From Microvelia longipes (Eukaryota > Arthropoda > Insecta > Hemiptera > Veliidae): DNA of 64,000 nt. Made by a program: the position numbers and the translations under genes. A model generated the notes under the pieces. The model did not search any database. It saw nothing but the letters and a program-made list of their open reading frames with translations, and had not been told where the DNA came from. The DNA is taken from contig JACMZG010001908.1 of the NCBI GenBank assembly GCA_018340805.1, positions 41,476,491-41,540,490 of the forward strand, in the 5' to 3' direction. The stretch's first letter is position 1, and each line of letters starts with the position of its first letter. This document shows, in pieces, positions 1 through 12,700 of this stretch.

Positions 1-25
1 TATATGGCCCCAAAGGGGCCATATC
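1..25. repeat. GC-rich perfect hairpin at window edge
   Basis: TATATGGCCCC is followed by a three-base loop and its near-exact complement, then CGAGCGATGG. It stands out in AT-rich surroundings. It may be the terminus of an element lying mostly outside the window. Confidence 0.4.
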
Positions 26-1643
26 GAGCGATGGAAATTCACTATATACATGGCAAAATGCCATGTAAAAATTAATACTAAAACAGCGATTGTGTAGACT
101 TGAAGAGGCAGGCCATAGCGAGTCGGTGATAATTCTCTAAATACAAGGCAAAAAACCATTAAAAAATAATAAAACAACAAATAACACAAAACAACGTGGC
201 CATGAAGCAGCTACAAGGAAGCCCTCAGCCTGAAGCATCCCTGGGGGGGCCAGGCCGCATAGCGGCTACGGGTTGACTTATTTCCAACATGCATAGCAAA
301 ATGTGAAACTCCTTGCAGAATCGATCAACCCCTCAGCCTTACTAAACACTAAAGTTAAATAACTTATATGGAATCATATCAAAATAATTTACGTCAGGGG
401 TTCCCAAAACTCCAGCTAAGGGGGACATCTACCATCGAGCTAAATTTTGGCGTACCTTGTAACAGGAGTGAGTATATAACATTTCTTTTCTGAGCTGCCC
501 CATTGCGGTAGGAGTTAATTCATTAAATATTTTCAGTCCTAATTATTCAAAATAACAGATTTTTTTAAATTAATGAGTAACAGGTCATGCGAGAGAAGCA
601 AACTTAAGAAAAGTTTTCTCTTTTTAATTGATTTTTCTAAATTAAAAAAGTATAAACGGCGCCGCCTAAGCTACTTTCTTTAATTTGTTTCAATTTTTTG
701 GACCCCTTGTATGTGGGTCACTGATTAGTATATATTCCTCTATGATGAGGGTATACTTATATATAACGAATAAATACTCCCAATAAAATTTGAGAGAAAC
801 ATCATTCTCATACCTGGGCTATTACCATGGTGCTAGCAATGTTTCAGTTGAAATAACCTTACTATGTAAAGGAGAATTTCAACAATTATTTTACATGGAA
901 CACATCACTTTTCTAAATAAAACTAGTAATAATAATAATCCATATTTTTTCAATAAAATTACATAAAGCATTACAATTACTATCATATATTTTTTTATAA
1001 GAGATCTACTTTTTAAAAAATCTTTTAGGGACAATATAATTTTTTAACGACAATAAAAATAATTATGAACACAAAAAACTTATTTTTTTAATTATTTACA
1101 ATAAATTTTTATCTAAATATATTTACAAAATTAAGATTATACAGTCAAAATACTTTTTATTTAAACTAAAGAAGAAGAAACTAAAAATGTAATAATTCTA
1201 CACAGAGGCAATAGTTAATATAAGACTTATTACTATAAATTGGACAGTATGTGATAACAAGTATCATGGCAATATGTTATTTATTAATGATGAATTCTAT
1301 CCCATAAAAATCCATGGTGGAAAAATAGCATTTATTTTAACAAGTGGTGAAAGAGAAAATTAAAATATAAAGTTGAATTAGTTTTTAAGTAACGAATTTG
1401 TAACTTATACACATGCTTACATTTGAAACTTAACATAGTAAAAGATTGATTATTTTCTAAATAAAATATCAACAGTTTGATAAAATTAATTTATTTATTT
1501 GATAATAAAGAACACAATCAGAAAAATAATAATTTCACCAATCATTATATACAGTTAGGTTGCTGTTCAAGCCAGCAAGTTTAGCAGCTGCATTGTTTCT
1601 TTCATCACAACTTACAAAGCAAAATAAATTTCATTTGTATCAA

Positions 1644-1862
1644 CTAGATACTTATCTGTTATAGTTACTTATCTGAGTCACTAGATACTTATCTGTTGTA
1701 GTTACTTATCTGAGTCACAGGTAGTTACTTATCTGAGTCACTAGATACTTATCTGTTGTAGTTACTTATCTGAGTCACTAGATACTAATCTGTTGTAGTT
1801 ACTTATCTGAGTCACTAGATACTTATATGTTCTACTTACTTAACTGTATCGCTAGATACTTC
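1644..1862. repeat. Minisatellite, unit about 37 bp
   Basis: About five to six head-to-tail copies built from CTAGATACTTATCTG, GTAGTTACTTATCTG and GAGTCA, with a few substitutions and one shortened unit. Each unit itself contains two near-copies of GTTACTTATCTG, pointing to an older short repeat. Confidence 0.85.
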
Positions 1863-4556
1863 AAATAAATTGATCAAATTAAAAAATATAACTATTACTT
1901 TCACCACTAGTATTTTACTTACAATTTTTTATGTTAAACAAAATTTGTACTATTTACAAATTATATAAAAAAAATATTTACATAAAGTTGATAATTTTTA
2001 TTAAATATCTCTCTCTCTCCCAAAGGTAACCAAATGTACACAAATGTAATGCATCATTAAAAATTAAATTTACTTAAAAATAGTAGAAATAAGTGTGTTA
2101 CATAAAGAATAAGTGCTATTTGACTATTAAGTTTTAAGGGTACAGAGGGTAAAGATTATATATCTATAAATTATGGATGTATAACCTGTAGCTAAAGGGT
2201 AATTAAACTGAAAAGGCAGAATAGCTGAATTCCCAAAAGAAACTATTTTTTTTTTTAAATTGCTAAAACATAAACATGCTTTAGCAATAAATTGCTAACT
2301 CATAGTAAATAAAACTAAATTATAAAAAGATGCTCTGAAAGAGGAAAGATTTCATCAATAGTATTTTCAGTGAATATTCTACCCTAAACATCAAGAACGT
2401 TTTCAAAATTATTTGTACACATTTATACCTAACATTTGCAACAAAAATTTAAATATTATTTTCTGAGTAAAATAATGAATATAAATAAATAGCTATCACA
2501 GATGATGAAAAGAATAATCTTAATTTTTTATACAATAATTTTTTGATATTTTTGAATAAAAAGTTTAATGTTTATATCATAAGTTAGAAGGTGAATGAAA
2601 TAATAATAAATAAAAGTTAAATTCAAAAGCACACTTAAATTTGTTTCAAATACAAATTGCGGTTAGTAAATATCAATGTTACAGACATAATTCTTACGAA
2701 AAATATATTTTATGTGTTTGACAGTAATCTTGAACATTTTATAAGTTGCAATGAGGCATATAAGCCTTACTTAAGTTAATGTAATGTTATAAAAATCCTA
2801 ACTGTTAATCAGGTAAGATAAAAAGTACTATTGAGGCTGTAAATACTTTACCTTGAGCTACGAACATATAATAAATAAAATAGGCAGAGACTAATAAAGT
2901 TGAAGATTAATCAATAGAAAGTTGATGCACTCTATCCTAAATAATGGCAAAATATTTCTTTTGTCTTTTCGTTTTTATGAAAAAACAAACATGAGATCAA
3001 AAAACCACTTTGCATCTGTTATTTCATCTAGGGTTCTTTAAGTCAAACAAGTATGGACAGTGCTTGAACAACTGATTTAGTCATTATCAATCTTAAACTA
3101 ATAATTACTGTGCTTCAGTAACTTAAATTCTACTTCAAGTAGGTCATTTAAAAAGTTATAACTTAAAAAGGCTTCAGATAGATTTGACTTAAATCACAAG
3201 GTTAAGTCAAGACAAAAAGAAACTAAGGTTGACTAGAGCTTACAGCAATGTCAACACATAGACTTGACTTGATCGGTATAGAATTGAACAAATGTCTTAC
3301 TTCAAACAACAAAATTATGTTGTTTCTTTGTTGTTGAACTCAGAATTAGGACTAGATGGTCCTCTCTTCCATTCAACAAATGTGTGAGACGTCTATAAAT
3401 GTAACAAACAACATTTTTGGAACATTTAATACTTTTAAAGTTTATTCTTTTGAATTTAAATAAGAATTAAGAGCACAGTAGGTGTCCTGCGAATTAGACG
3501 TAACAAAATAAATTAGAACATGGCATTACATTAAGCCATCAATAATGACGTATTTTAAATACATTGAACAGTTCCCATGTTTAACATAGCAATTACTTGT
3601 TATATTCCAAAGGGCCCCACACACAATTATATTAAGTCAACGATTTGTGTTTTTTCAAAACTCATAGTTACAAATGAGAAATATCTCAGCACATAAATGA
3701 CATTAAAAGAGAATTGAGATACAGTTGACTTCTCAGGGATTCATTTAATTTAAAACAGATTATGTAAACAGAGATTAACTGAACTTGTAGTAAATTTCAA
3801 GTAACGATGTAATTGAAAAAAATATATTTATTAGTCAATTAAACACAACTATATTTACCATACACAAAAAATAATACTAATTAATATTATTAAAATAAAA
3901 TAAGTTTTACTTAAATAAAAACAGTCTTTAAACAAATTTGCTAATAATTAAACAATCCATTATATTACTAATTAGAGGACAATTAGATGCAAGGATAAAT
4001 AAATAATGATGCATAATAAGTTATTTAAAAATTAATAATCATAAAACACTTTAGAAGGAAAAATCAATCAATATCTCTTCCATAAAAATAAATTATAATT
4101 AAAAACGTAATTATGTATAATAATAAATTTTGATAAACTATAATAAAAGCCGTAATTGTTTTAATAATTTTTAAATTTCTCACCAATTTGAAACTAATTA
4201 ATAGGATAATTTTTTATAATATAAATATACAAAATAAAGAAATTAAGAAAAAGGTATTGACTTTATACAAATATTCACATAACTATACAAATTTACAAAT
4301 CTTCTGTTTTCTATTAGCGCTGGGTTTTTCTGAAAAATAAAAGTAAATAAGTAATAAATAAATATGTCTGAAACACAATATTGTGTATACCTTGAGAATT
4401 AAACATGAGAATAAACTTAACAGCTTTTTTAAGGAATTAGTAAAAGGCTTGTGTATTGTACTGACTGGGATAGTAACCTAACTAGAGTTCAGAGTCCAAC
4501 TTCCACCCTACTCTTTAGCACTATTGAACCTAAAAAATGCCTTTGATGTAGTAGAC

Positions 4557-4650
4557 ACACCACACACACACACACACACACCACACACACACACATATAT
4601 ATAATATATACTATATATTTATAATATATTTATATATAATATATATATAT
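4557..4650. repeat. CA microsatellite followed by AT tract
   Basis: A CACACA run interrupted twice passes into a TATATA-rich tract. A shorter CA run occurs near 4858. Confidence 0.8.
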
Positions 4651-5715
4651 AAAATGTATTATAGATATAAATCTAAATTAATACCTTGCCATCCATCTTA
4701 ACAAACACCATGTTTAAACACCAATTGAAGTATTAAAAAATAGATGATACTACTTTAATTACTAAAATACAATAACCTCCCAGACATCTCGCCATATGCC
4801 AAGTTTTGCTTGATTTGAAGCAAAAGATATCATTATAAACATAACAAGAGATATCCCATACACACACACACACTTATATTCATTTTGATAAATTTAGTTA
4901 CCAGATTATCTGGTATATTGTTAGGTAAGGAACCTGTACCTAAATATTATTCTCAAAGCCTAAGTACATTGAATTAGGCTTAAAATTCATCAATTATTTT
5001 CCATTGTAATGTTGCCACATAAAATTTAAGATTTAATGTAATACTAACATAAAATTTTAGACTTGAACCAAATTTGTTTTTATTCATAAACATATTTAAA
5101 ATTATGAATTAATAACCTACATGCCTAAAGATATTTTAAACATTTTGTTTTACTTTTTTTTGGCATTGGTCTACTAGGACCAAACAGCTATGGCATACTT
5201 ATTGTATAATTTTATGACTCAAATATATAATAAAAACTGTTTAAAATTTTGATAGAAAATATTAAAAATAAAATAATTTATTGGTTAAACAAACTTTTTA
5301 TATTATGGATTAGTTATTATTAATAATTAAATCGAAATGTTTATAATAAACCTTTGGAAATTATTTTTATATATAATATTTTTATGATAAAGCCTTATTA
5401 CTTTAATAATAATTTAATTGGTTATTTTATTCTTATTTTGTAATTTAATATCAGATGGTATTATTTTTAGTTAAAGCTAGATTATAAAAGAAAAAATTAA
5501 ATTTTAATTTTGTTTACTAGCAAAAAGTATTTTTTTAACACTATTGACTTTGAGCGACACTTTTAGTAACATGTAGCTCATTTAACAGTACAGCACGGTC
5601 AGCTAAATAGCAAGAACAGTGCATTATTATTATGTTCAAGATCCTCAACTGTATTACTTATTATTATTGAATGCATTGTCCATCATTTTCTAATCATTTT
5701 GTTTAAATAAGGATT

Positions 5716-6008
5716 TTACAGATACCATGGTTTTATACGAAGTCGAATCGTAAATGATGAAAAGTATCTTCTTGTAGCTTGGCCTTTAAACCAAGGAAAT
5801 TGACCGACTACAGGCTGGTGAGCTGTATAAAAACTACCGGCTTGTTGGTTATTTTGCCAAACTTGCCAACTAGATAGAGCTGATAATTTTATTTGCCTAT
5901 TAATACCTGTATATGGTACTTTATACTGTAATCCATAGAGAATGGCTAACTCATCATCATCACAAAACTCCTTTGCTAAATTATCTATAGTTTCGTTAGG
6001 CGTAATAC
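5716..6008 (-). CDS. Orphan 3'-terminal exon, unknown protein
   Basis: After an acceptor with a clear pyrimidine tract (TTTCTCTATCTTCTTT, then TGCAG at 6009) the minus strand stays open for 97 codons to TAA at 5718-5716. Beyond the split first codon the peptide runs ITPNETIDNLAKEF near its start and ends SFTIRLRIKPWYL. It has no methionine, and an in-frame stop lies just upstream of the acceptor, so it must be spliced to an earlier exon whose last codon is in phase 1. KDM4 exon 23 ends in phase 2 and cannot be its donor. An open run this long is unlikely by chance at this base composition. It could be an alternative last exon joined to a phase-1 KDM4 linker exon, or the end of an unrelated gene within the KDM4 3' region. 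I do not recognise the sequence. Confidence 0.45.
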
Positions 6009-6309
6009 CTGCATTTTATTTTTAAAGAAGATAGAGAAATCGCAAGTTTATTATTTGACATGTTAAATAATTATTGAGAGAAGCAAATGCTTTATTTTGA
6101 ACAGCGAACAAATTTTTTTTACTTATTATTTGTTAGCATTTTAGAAGTTATTTTGTAACACATAAATGCGGGGAAATCCCCATTGCACACCTGGTATTGT
6201 AACTAGTAACTACCTGAGGTGCGCCAGGTAGAGGGATAATATTGTAGCATAATGCTTTATGATCTACAATTGTCTAAGCCATTAGGCTTTATATCAAAAC
6301 AACATAAAC

Positions 6310-6363
6310 CTTGTTTCAGTGATACATTTTTACATAATTTAAGTGTGCTTTCATTACAGTTAT
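6310..6363 (-). CDS. Possible exon upstream of the orphan terminal exon
   Basis: A 54-bp stretch between a possible acceptor (TTTTTGTAAAG) and a donor (CAAG, then GTTTAT) encodes NCNESTLKLCKNVSLKQ in phase 1-1. That is exactly the phase the exon at 6008-5716 requires, and the intron between them would be about 300 bp. It lies past the proposed KDM4 polyadenylation signal. The evidence is phase compatibility and an open frame only, so it is weak. Confidence 0.2.
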
Positions 6364-6569
6364 CTTTACAAAAATCATAAACTTATTATAATTTTTACAC
6401 ATATAAATAAATATTATATAAATTCTAAATAAATTAAAACATAATTAAATCTAAAATAAATTCTATTAAACTTGTAAATGAATAAAAAATAAATAATTTA
6501 CATTTCTCAAACAACTTAATTTTGATTTTGAAATAATATTAATAATGTAATAATAATGGAGTAGACCAT

Positions 6570-6575
6570 TTTATT
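6570..6575 (-). terminator. Polyadenylation signal of KDM4 (AATAAA)
   Basis: AATAAA on the minus strand lies about 60 bases past the KDM4 stop codon, giving a very short 3' UTR. AATAAA is common by chance in DNA this AT-rich, so the call rests mainly on position. Confidence 0.45.
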
Positions 6576-6633
6576 AGGGTCAGTCCAAACTTTGTACCAA
6601 AAGAAGACCAGATTTGAGATTTAATAACGAAAT

Positions 6634-6700
6634 TTAAGATGATGTTTGATCATTTGTTGAAATCTGCTCAGATTTCACTGATCCATCAAATTCCATGATC
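6634..6700 (-). CDS. KDM4: KDM4 exon 24: C-terminal tail and stop
   Basis: A good acceptor (TTTCTTTTCATAG) is followed by one base that completes the AGG codon left by exon 23 in phase 2, then 21 codons ([20 protein letters not shown] and a final Ser) and TAA at 6636-6634. The frame fits only this acceptor among those I tried; joining to the acceptor at 6009 would stop after three codons. The short polar tail resembles nothing I know. It lies 4.8 kb from exon 23, so transcript evidence would matter here. Confidence 0.7.
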
Positions 6701-9700
6701 CTATGAAAAGAAATATTAAAAATCTATTAATTTTGGAATATATTTTTTTGAAAAAGGTAAGGTTTTGAATAAATCAAGAATTACTAGAAAGAACAGCTCG
6801 CTAACTAAAAGGTAAAATTTCTTTTATCAACTATGTATAATAACTTCAAGGGAGGGTGGCAAGCCCACTTAACTTTCTTTGAACCAAAAACGCTATTGGT
6901 AAAATTATACTAAGTTTACAGAGGACTGGACTAGCTTGTGATGAATCAAACTTGAATTTGAAAAAAACCTAAATTGGGTTTATAAGTACCGAGTTGTTTG
7001 CGTGTAAAGATTATACTATTTGTATTCCATATTTCTTTATCAATGAAAATGATGAGGTTTGAATTTTTGTATTTTTAGAGAGAGGTGGGGGAAAAGGCAA
7101 CAGTGGAGCATAAAGCCAAAAAAGTTTTGCCACCGTTTTCCAAAAAAATTGATAGGGTACTCACTCCATACTTTTTATACAAGTTTTTTTGGGAAAAGGG
7201 GGTGGTTTAAGTTATTTAAAAATGTATATATTTTTTTATTATAAAATGTGAGAAAAGTTGAATCTGAATATTCGTTTGCCTCCTTTTATATTTAATTAAT
7301 CTCATTAAGTTCTAGTATGAGCTTAAATGGAGTCCATCTTCAAGAAAAGAAAAATAAAGAGTCCCTCCACAGAAAGCTTAGTTTATTTCTGGAGAGTTGA
7401 CACAATTTAAAGAAGTTCCTTTCTTCTTTAAAAATATTTTATTTTAATTGTCTTCATACCTATATTTTATTTATTTATTTTTATAATTATTTTGTTATCT
7501 TTGAGTTTTTTAATTTTGTATTTTCTAATTTGCTTTTCAGTCACTGATGATGACCTCTTGTTAGGTTCAAAGCGCTTAGCGTAATTTGAAAATAAACAAA
7601 GTTTTTTTGTGGAGAGACTATTTATTTATCTTTTCTTATATTTAGGATTATAGTGAGACTTAATAATCTCAGTAGGACATTGTAATATTTTGTTAAGATA
7701 GGTCTCTGCATTAAGATAAAAAGAGGTACAACATTATATTAACAATGTAGGTACCAGTATGAGGCCAACTAACTACCTTTAAAATTTTGATCAAATGTTA
7801 AGAGGCAAAATAGATATCATACTTTTTGCTATAACATAGATATAAAGAAAAATACCTAATTCTTGATTGATCCAAACCTAATATTTATTCCAAATGTAAC
7901 ATTAAAATTATAAAACTTGATTCTACTTAATATAAAAAACAACATAAGTATAACAAATAAGATAAAAAAAGCAAAATAACATTACAAATTGAAGAAATCA
8001 CTATATAAAGTGCAGAAAATAAAAAATAAGTATGATTTTGGAAAGATATACCGTGCACACATTGAATGCAGAACAGTAAAAATTTAATTAATACGTTCTA
8101 CTAAGATTTTTTTTTTATTAAAAAAAATGGAATAAAGTATTCCATTAAAGAAATGTCAACCAAGATAAAGTAACAAGAGTAGTAAAACACGTGAAACAAT
8201 AAATTATTGTAAACAAAGATAAAAAACAGCATTTACAGTCTATCGACTACTTTAAAAATCTTGACAGGTCAGTTTAGGCACCACCGATTCTAAAGAAAAA
8301 AAAAACCCCTGTAAGAATGGAGTGGGAAAAACTATGTAAACAAATCAGGTTATTTTACCCGTATTTTCTTGGCAATGTTTTTTTACATTTCTTTTGTGCA
8401 GTTTTATTTCATAATATTATTTTTTATGATTAATTTGAAAGTAGTTCATAATGATGTAAACCAAGAAGAACCACAAATGAAGTGAATGATTGCCAGGATG
8501 AAGGTTATTTCCCTACAACGGTTATGGTGGTAGGGATTTTTTCCTCTTTTCAAGTGAGGGGTTGGCAGCGGCTTCTCTGATTGTTCAATCCCCAAAATGC
8601 TTATGACCTTGAGGATTTTTAAACCAAACGATAGACTGTAGCTCACAAGTGATTGTTTACACTGCACAAACATTGCAAATGCTGTTCTACAGTCTTAGTA
8701 TAATACAGATTTAAACAAATAAAAGAAAACAAACAGAAAAAAATCAATGTATCACTATCTAACTATTACAAATGCACTTTGCATAGCATTCAAGAAACAT
8801 TCTTCATCTAGGATTGCTATTTTAATAATTAACATTTACAGAACTTCATGCTAGAGTTAGAAACTCTTACCTTTGTCTATGATTAATTTAGTATAAATTA
8901 ATCACAACTAATCAATAATTAGTCATAATTAAACTAATTATAATCATGACAATCATTTTGGTTTTTAAGATTATTTTATAAATGTAATCAGAGGTTTTAT
9001 CTAGAGGGGCCTTCCTCTAGATTCATTCTTTACTGTCTGCAACAGTTTTGTAGTTTTTACTGTCAGGGACAGTAGAAAAGTTTTTACTGCCCGTAAAGTT
9101 CCTCAAATGTCTACTAGGTTGGGCACTAGTAATTTACTACAAGGTTATAACCTTACCTTCCTTTTCTTCTTGAAATAAATAATCAAACGTTTTGGTTAAC
9201 GAAGTTTTGTTATTTTCGGAATGTAAGTTATTAATTACTTATTATCAAGTGTTTAATAATTATGGATAGTGATTCAAACGTTGAAAATACACTGCCAGAA
9301 TTGAAATTCTTCGCCAAAAAGATGATCAAAAGAAGTGTACAGGCATATTTTTATACATTATGCTGTTTTTCATTTAAATAGTTGCTTACTATTACTACAC
9401 CCAATAAATAGTATATGCTACATGGCGGAAAGGTTTTTTTTACCTTGGCTCCTTTTACTGTCTTGCTTGGCTTGACAGTAAACATTAGAGGTGGGCAAAA
9501 CCAGAATTTTCTATATCGATATTCTACACTTTTTTTTATATCAATATTTTTATCCATATTTGTATGTATGGACCTCAACTCATGTTTATAATAGAAAGTG
9601 AATACATGATGGCTATATTTTGGCCAAAACCACAATCTAATTTAAGAATGATTATATAATAAATAATAAAAAGTATCAAAACTTTATCGGGATACATTTT

Positions 9701-12700
9701 TAGAATTATATGTATACCAATCAGTGACCTAGTTATAAAAAGTTTCACACATGGGACGTTATTACGAAAATGTATCACAAATCACTCAATATTTCAGTAA
9801 AATTACTAAAGGCAACCTGGGAAAGCACAGAAATACATAACAAAATAGTGTGGTTTATAAAATGTTTATGTCAATCAGTTATAATACGACAAGGGGCTTA
9901 AATCAGTAGACAGCGTTGGAAAATAATGCTGGATAAGTCCTGGATGTTAAACCACGCCCTCAATTTCAAATCAGACCAATCTTATTGGTTCCTCAACACT
10001 ATTTTCCTGCGCTGTCGACTGATTTTATCCGTGTGTCGTATTATAAAGCTGTTAAAAATTATGTACTTTAGATCAATCATAGGCCGATTTGTCCACCATA
10101 TTATGTTTTCGACATTTACAAACACAAAACTAAAACTAAAAATTACTTCCATTGTAACCAACCACAGTCCATAAACGTTTATGGAATACGGTCCATAAAC
10201 GTTTATGGACTGTGGTTGGTTAGTAATAAACGTTTATAAACGTTTAATAAGATCCGGCTAATGCACTGTATTTGTTTATTTGATCGAGTCAGATGACATT
10301 ATAACTGATCCTTTAAACTGTAAATTTTCACTTAGGTTACAAGGAAGTATAAAACAAAAAATATATTTAATTAAATTGCGATTTCTTTGCCAAAAAATGA
10401 AGCTACACTAAACAAAATATATTTGATGAAAAACAATTATATTTAAGTCTAATAATAGTTTGTTGAGAAGGTTGTTTTCAAATATGATCGCTTCTCAATG
10501 TAGATACAGTAATATCGGCGATATCTTGATATCTAAATATCGTAAAGACCCACCTCTAGTAAAGACAGTCGCCACGGTAAAAAAGACCTTCTTCACAGTC
10601 TTGTAACATAATATACTATTAATTTAATTAGCAGAAGTAGCAATTTATGAAAATTATATGTATTTTAGAAATACCGTAATTAAATAAAGAATCATTAGAA
10701 TTTAAATTCAGTACAAGTACACAGTAAGTTTCATTTAAATACACCTAGAACATCCACAGTTTTTATCAAACCTGAGAAAGAGCATTCGAAGAAATATTGC
10801 ACGAATACCTCATTTTTTTATCTGTTTAGTCCCAAGTTCATGTAAAAACATTAAAAAACAATTAGAAGTAAAAAATAATACCAAAATAAGAATGAACTCA
10901 AACTAATACTGTGACAGCTCTAAAATAAGATATTATATTTTAAAAACAAAATTTATGAAGGTTAAATAAAATCACTTTTCCTGCATTTCTAACAAGATCT
11001 AATGGCTAGTTTTTAGTTGTATTCCTTTGATGGCTAATACTCATTTTCTGCTCATGCAATGATACTATTAAATAGCAATCAAATATGAAATAAATTATAA
11101 ACTATAAATAAAAACATGCAAGAAACAATCACGAAATAGAAAAGTAGTTGATAGATAAGTTCAATTCTGAAAACTGAATTCACTACTATATATATTTTTA
11201 GACAAGTCACTCAATATAAGAGTTTAAAAAAGATAATCCTAGAAAGTTTAAGTAAAAGTCCAGAAAGTTTTGTTTATTTTAAATTTTATATATGATTATA
11301 TTTTAAAAGTGGTAGTTTGGCATTGGGTTGTAAAACAGTGGCAGTTAAGAATTACAAAAAAGTGAATTCACAATGAAAAAAAAACCTTTACACTTTTTTT
11401 AAAATAAAAACATTAAAATATATAAAAATTATAAAAGTAATTTAAAAGAAATAACATAATACAAACCTTATTTTAGAGAAATCCACAATGCCATCAATAA
11501 ATGCCATTTCTTCATTAATGACAATGTTATTCTCGGTAATTTGTACCTCTGGACCATTGTATGTCTTCACCTATCAGATAATAATAAATCAATATTCAAT
11601 ATTAGAATTTAAATAAAAACATGCAGGTATATTAGGTATAGTTGATTTCCATTTAGAGCATAGGTTATAGCAATTAGGAGCCAAAAAATTTTTGTTTAGT
11701 TAAATTCAGTTAAAAAATGATGAGTAAGAGTACTTATAATAACAGAATCAATCTAAAAGCTGTCCATCATTATGTTTTTGCCAAAAAGACAAAATAGAAG
11801 AATATAATCTTATTTAGTTGACAGAATTTTTATGTTTAAAAAGTCCATATCTGCTTCATAATTACTTTTATGCTTTAAACGATATTAATAACATTAATAA
11901 AACCACAAGGCATGGGAAAACATGGAAAAAATACTAACAAATGTCTTAACAACTCTTGACAAGATACAGATGTAAAATATCGTTATACATAAAAAAGTCA
12001 AGACAAGCTATAAAATATAATACTAACAGTATAGAGCATCTTTTCAGTTGATTTGATAAAGCTGCCAGTTAATTTCTGTCCATCTATCATGCATGTAACA
12101 TCATCTAATGGCCTAGGAGAGTTACAACCCTGTAAAATGTTATAATACCATTAAAAGACAATTTTCCACTAGATAGAAAGACATTTTAGAGTGGATAGAG
12201 AAAGCTATTCAAAAGACATACAAATAATATTTTTATAAGTAAAAATATTATATACCCGTTTTTTTTTTTACTAGGGAAGGTTAGATACTGTGCGTATCTG
12301 TAGATCAGAAAAAGTATAAATAACCTGCCAAGGTAGGAAGGTTATTAACACTTTTGACCCTTTTTTTGTTGAGCACGCAATTAATCCAGAGTTTACTCCA
12401 TTTTACCCTATATTACTCCAAAACCAAATATTTGAGGGTAAAGAAGAATAGTGCGGATTAGAGAAGTGTACTCTAGTCTATGTGCTGAACAAACTTATTG
12501 TTGAATAGTACGGATTTGTATAACGGATAAATAACTGACTATAAACAGTACATTTTCACAGAACTTAGTTTATTATTAATAAATAGGAATTAACACAACA
12601 ATAAACCAAACATCCTACTTTTTACTTGTAGGTTAGAATCATAAAAAAAGAAGAGAAACTACTTCGAAGAATTTTTTTTTTTTTTTAAGATCATACTCAA

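Larger units (their letters stand above)
1..5715. other. AT-rich region left of the orphan exon
   Basis: I see no supported gene. The first bases form a perfect GC-rich hairpin (TATATGGCCCC and its complement around AAA), and positions 180-340 are noticeably richer in G+C than the rest, perhaps part of a transposon cut by the window edge. A minisatellite (1644-1862) and CA/AT microsatellites (4557-4650) are listed separately. Some of the right part may be 3' UTR of the orphan exon. Confidence 0.4.
9486..10558. mobile_element. Decayed hAT-like element
   Basis: It starts TAGAGGTGGGCAAA and ends with the complement CCCACCTCTA. TAG-G-TGGGCAA is a typical hAT terminus. The flanking octamers GTAAACAT and GTAAAGAC match at six of eight positions, as expected for an old 8-bp target duplication. 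No transposase frame remains. A 167-bp MITE and a nested palindrome sit inside it. Confidence 0.6.
6701..11466 (-). other. KDM4 intron 23, filled with transposons
   Basis: The longest intron of the gene. In order it holds a fold-back element (7317-7645), a 400-bp TIR element (8234-8640), a hAT-like element (9486-10558) with a nested MITE and a nested palindrome, and AT-rich sequence in which I see no conserved exon. Confidence 0.6.

Noticed and set aside
1648..1860. Regular repeats considered as a CRISPR array
   Set aside because: Units are head-to-tail without unique spacers, in a eukaryotic intron-rich context; it is a minisatellite.
5716..6008. Use of this exon as the KDM4 C-terminus after exon 23
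   Set aside because: Exon 23 ends in phase 2; joining here gives a stop after three codons. The exon at 6634-6700 fits instead.
8446..8673. 75-codon open frame on the minus strand
   Set aside because: It lies wholly inside a 400-bp TIR element whose other two copies carry different, broken frames.
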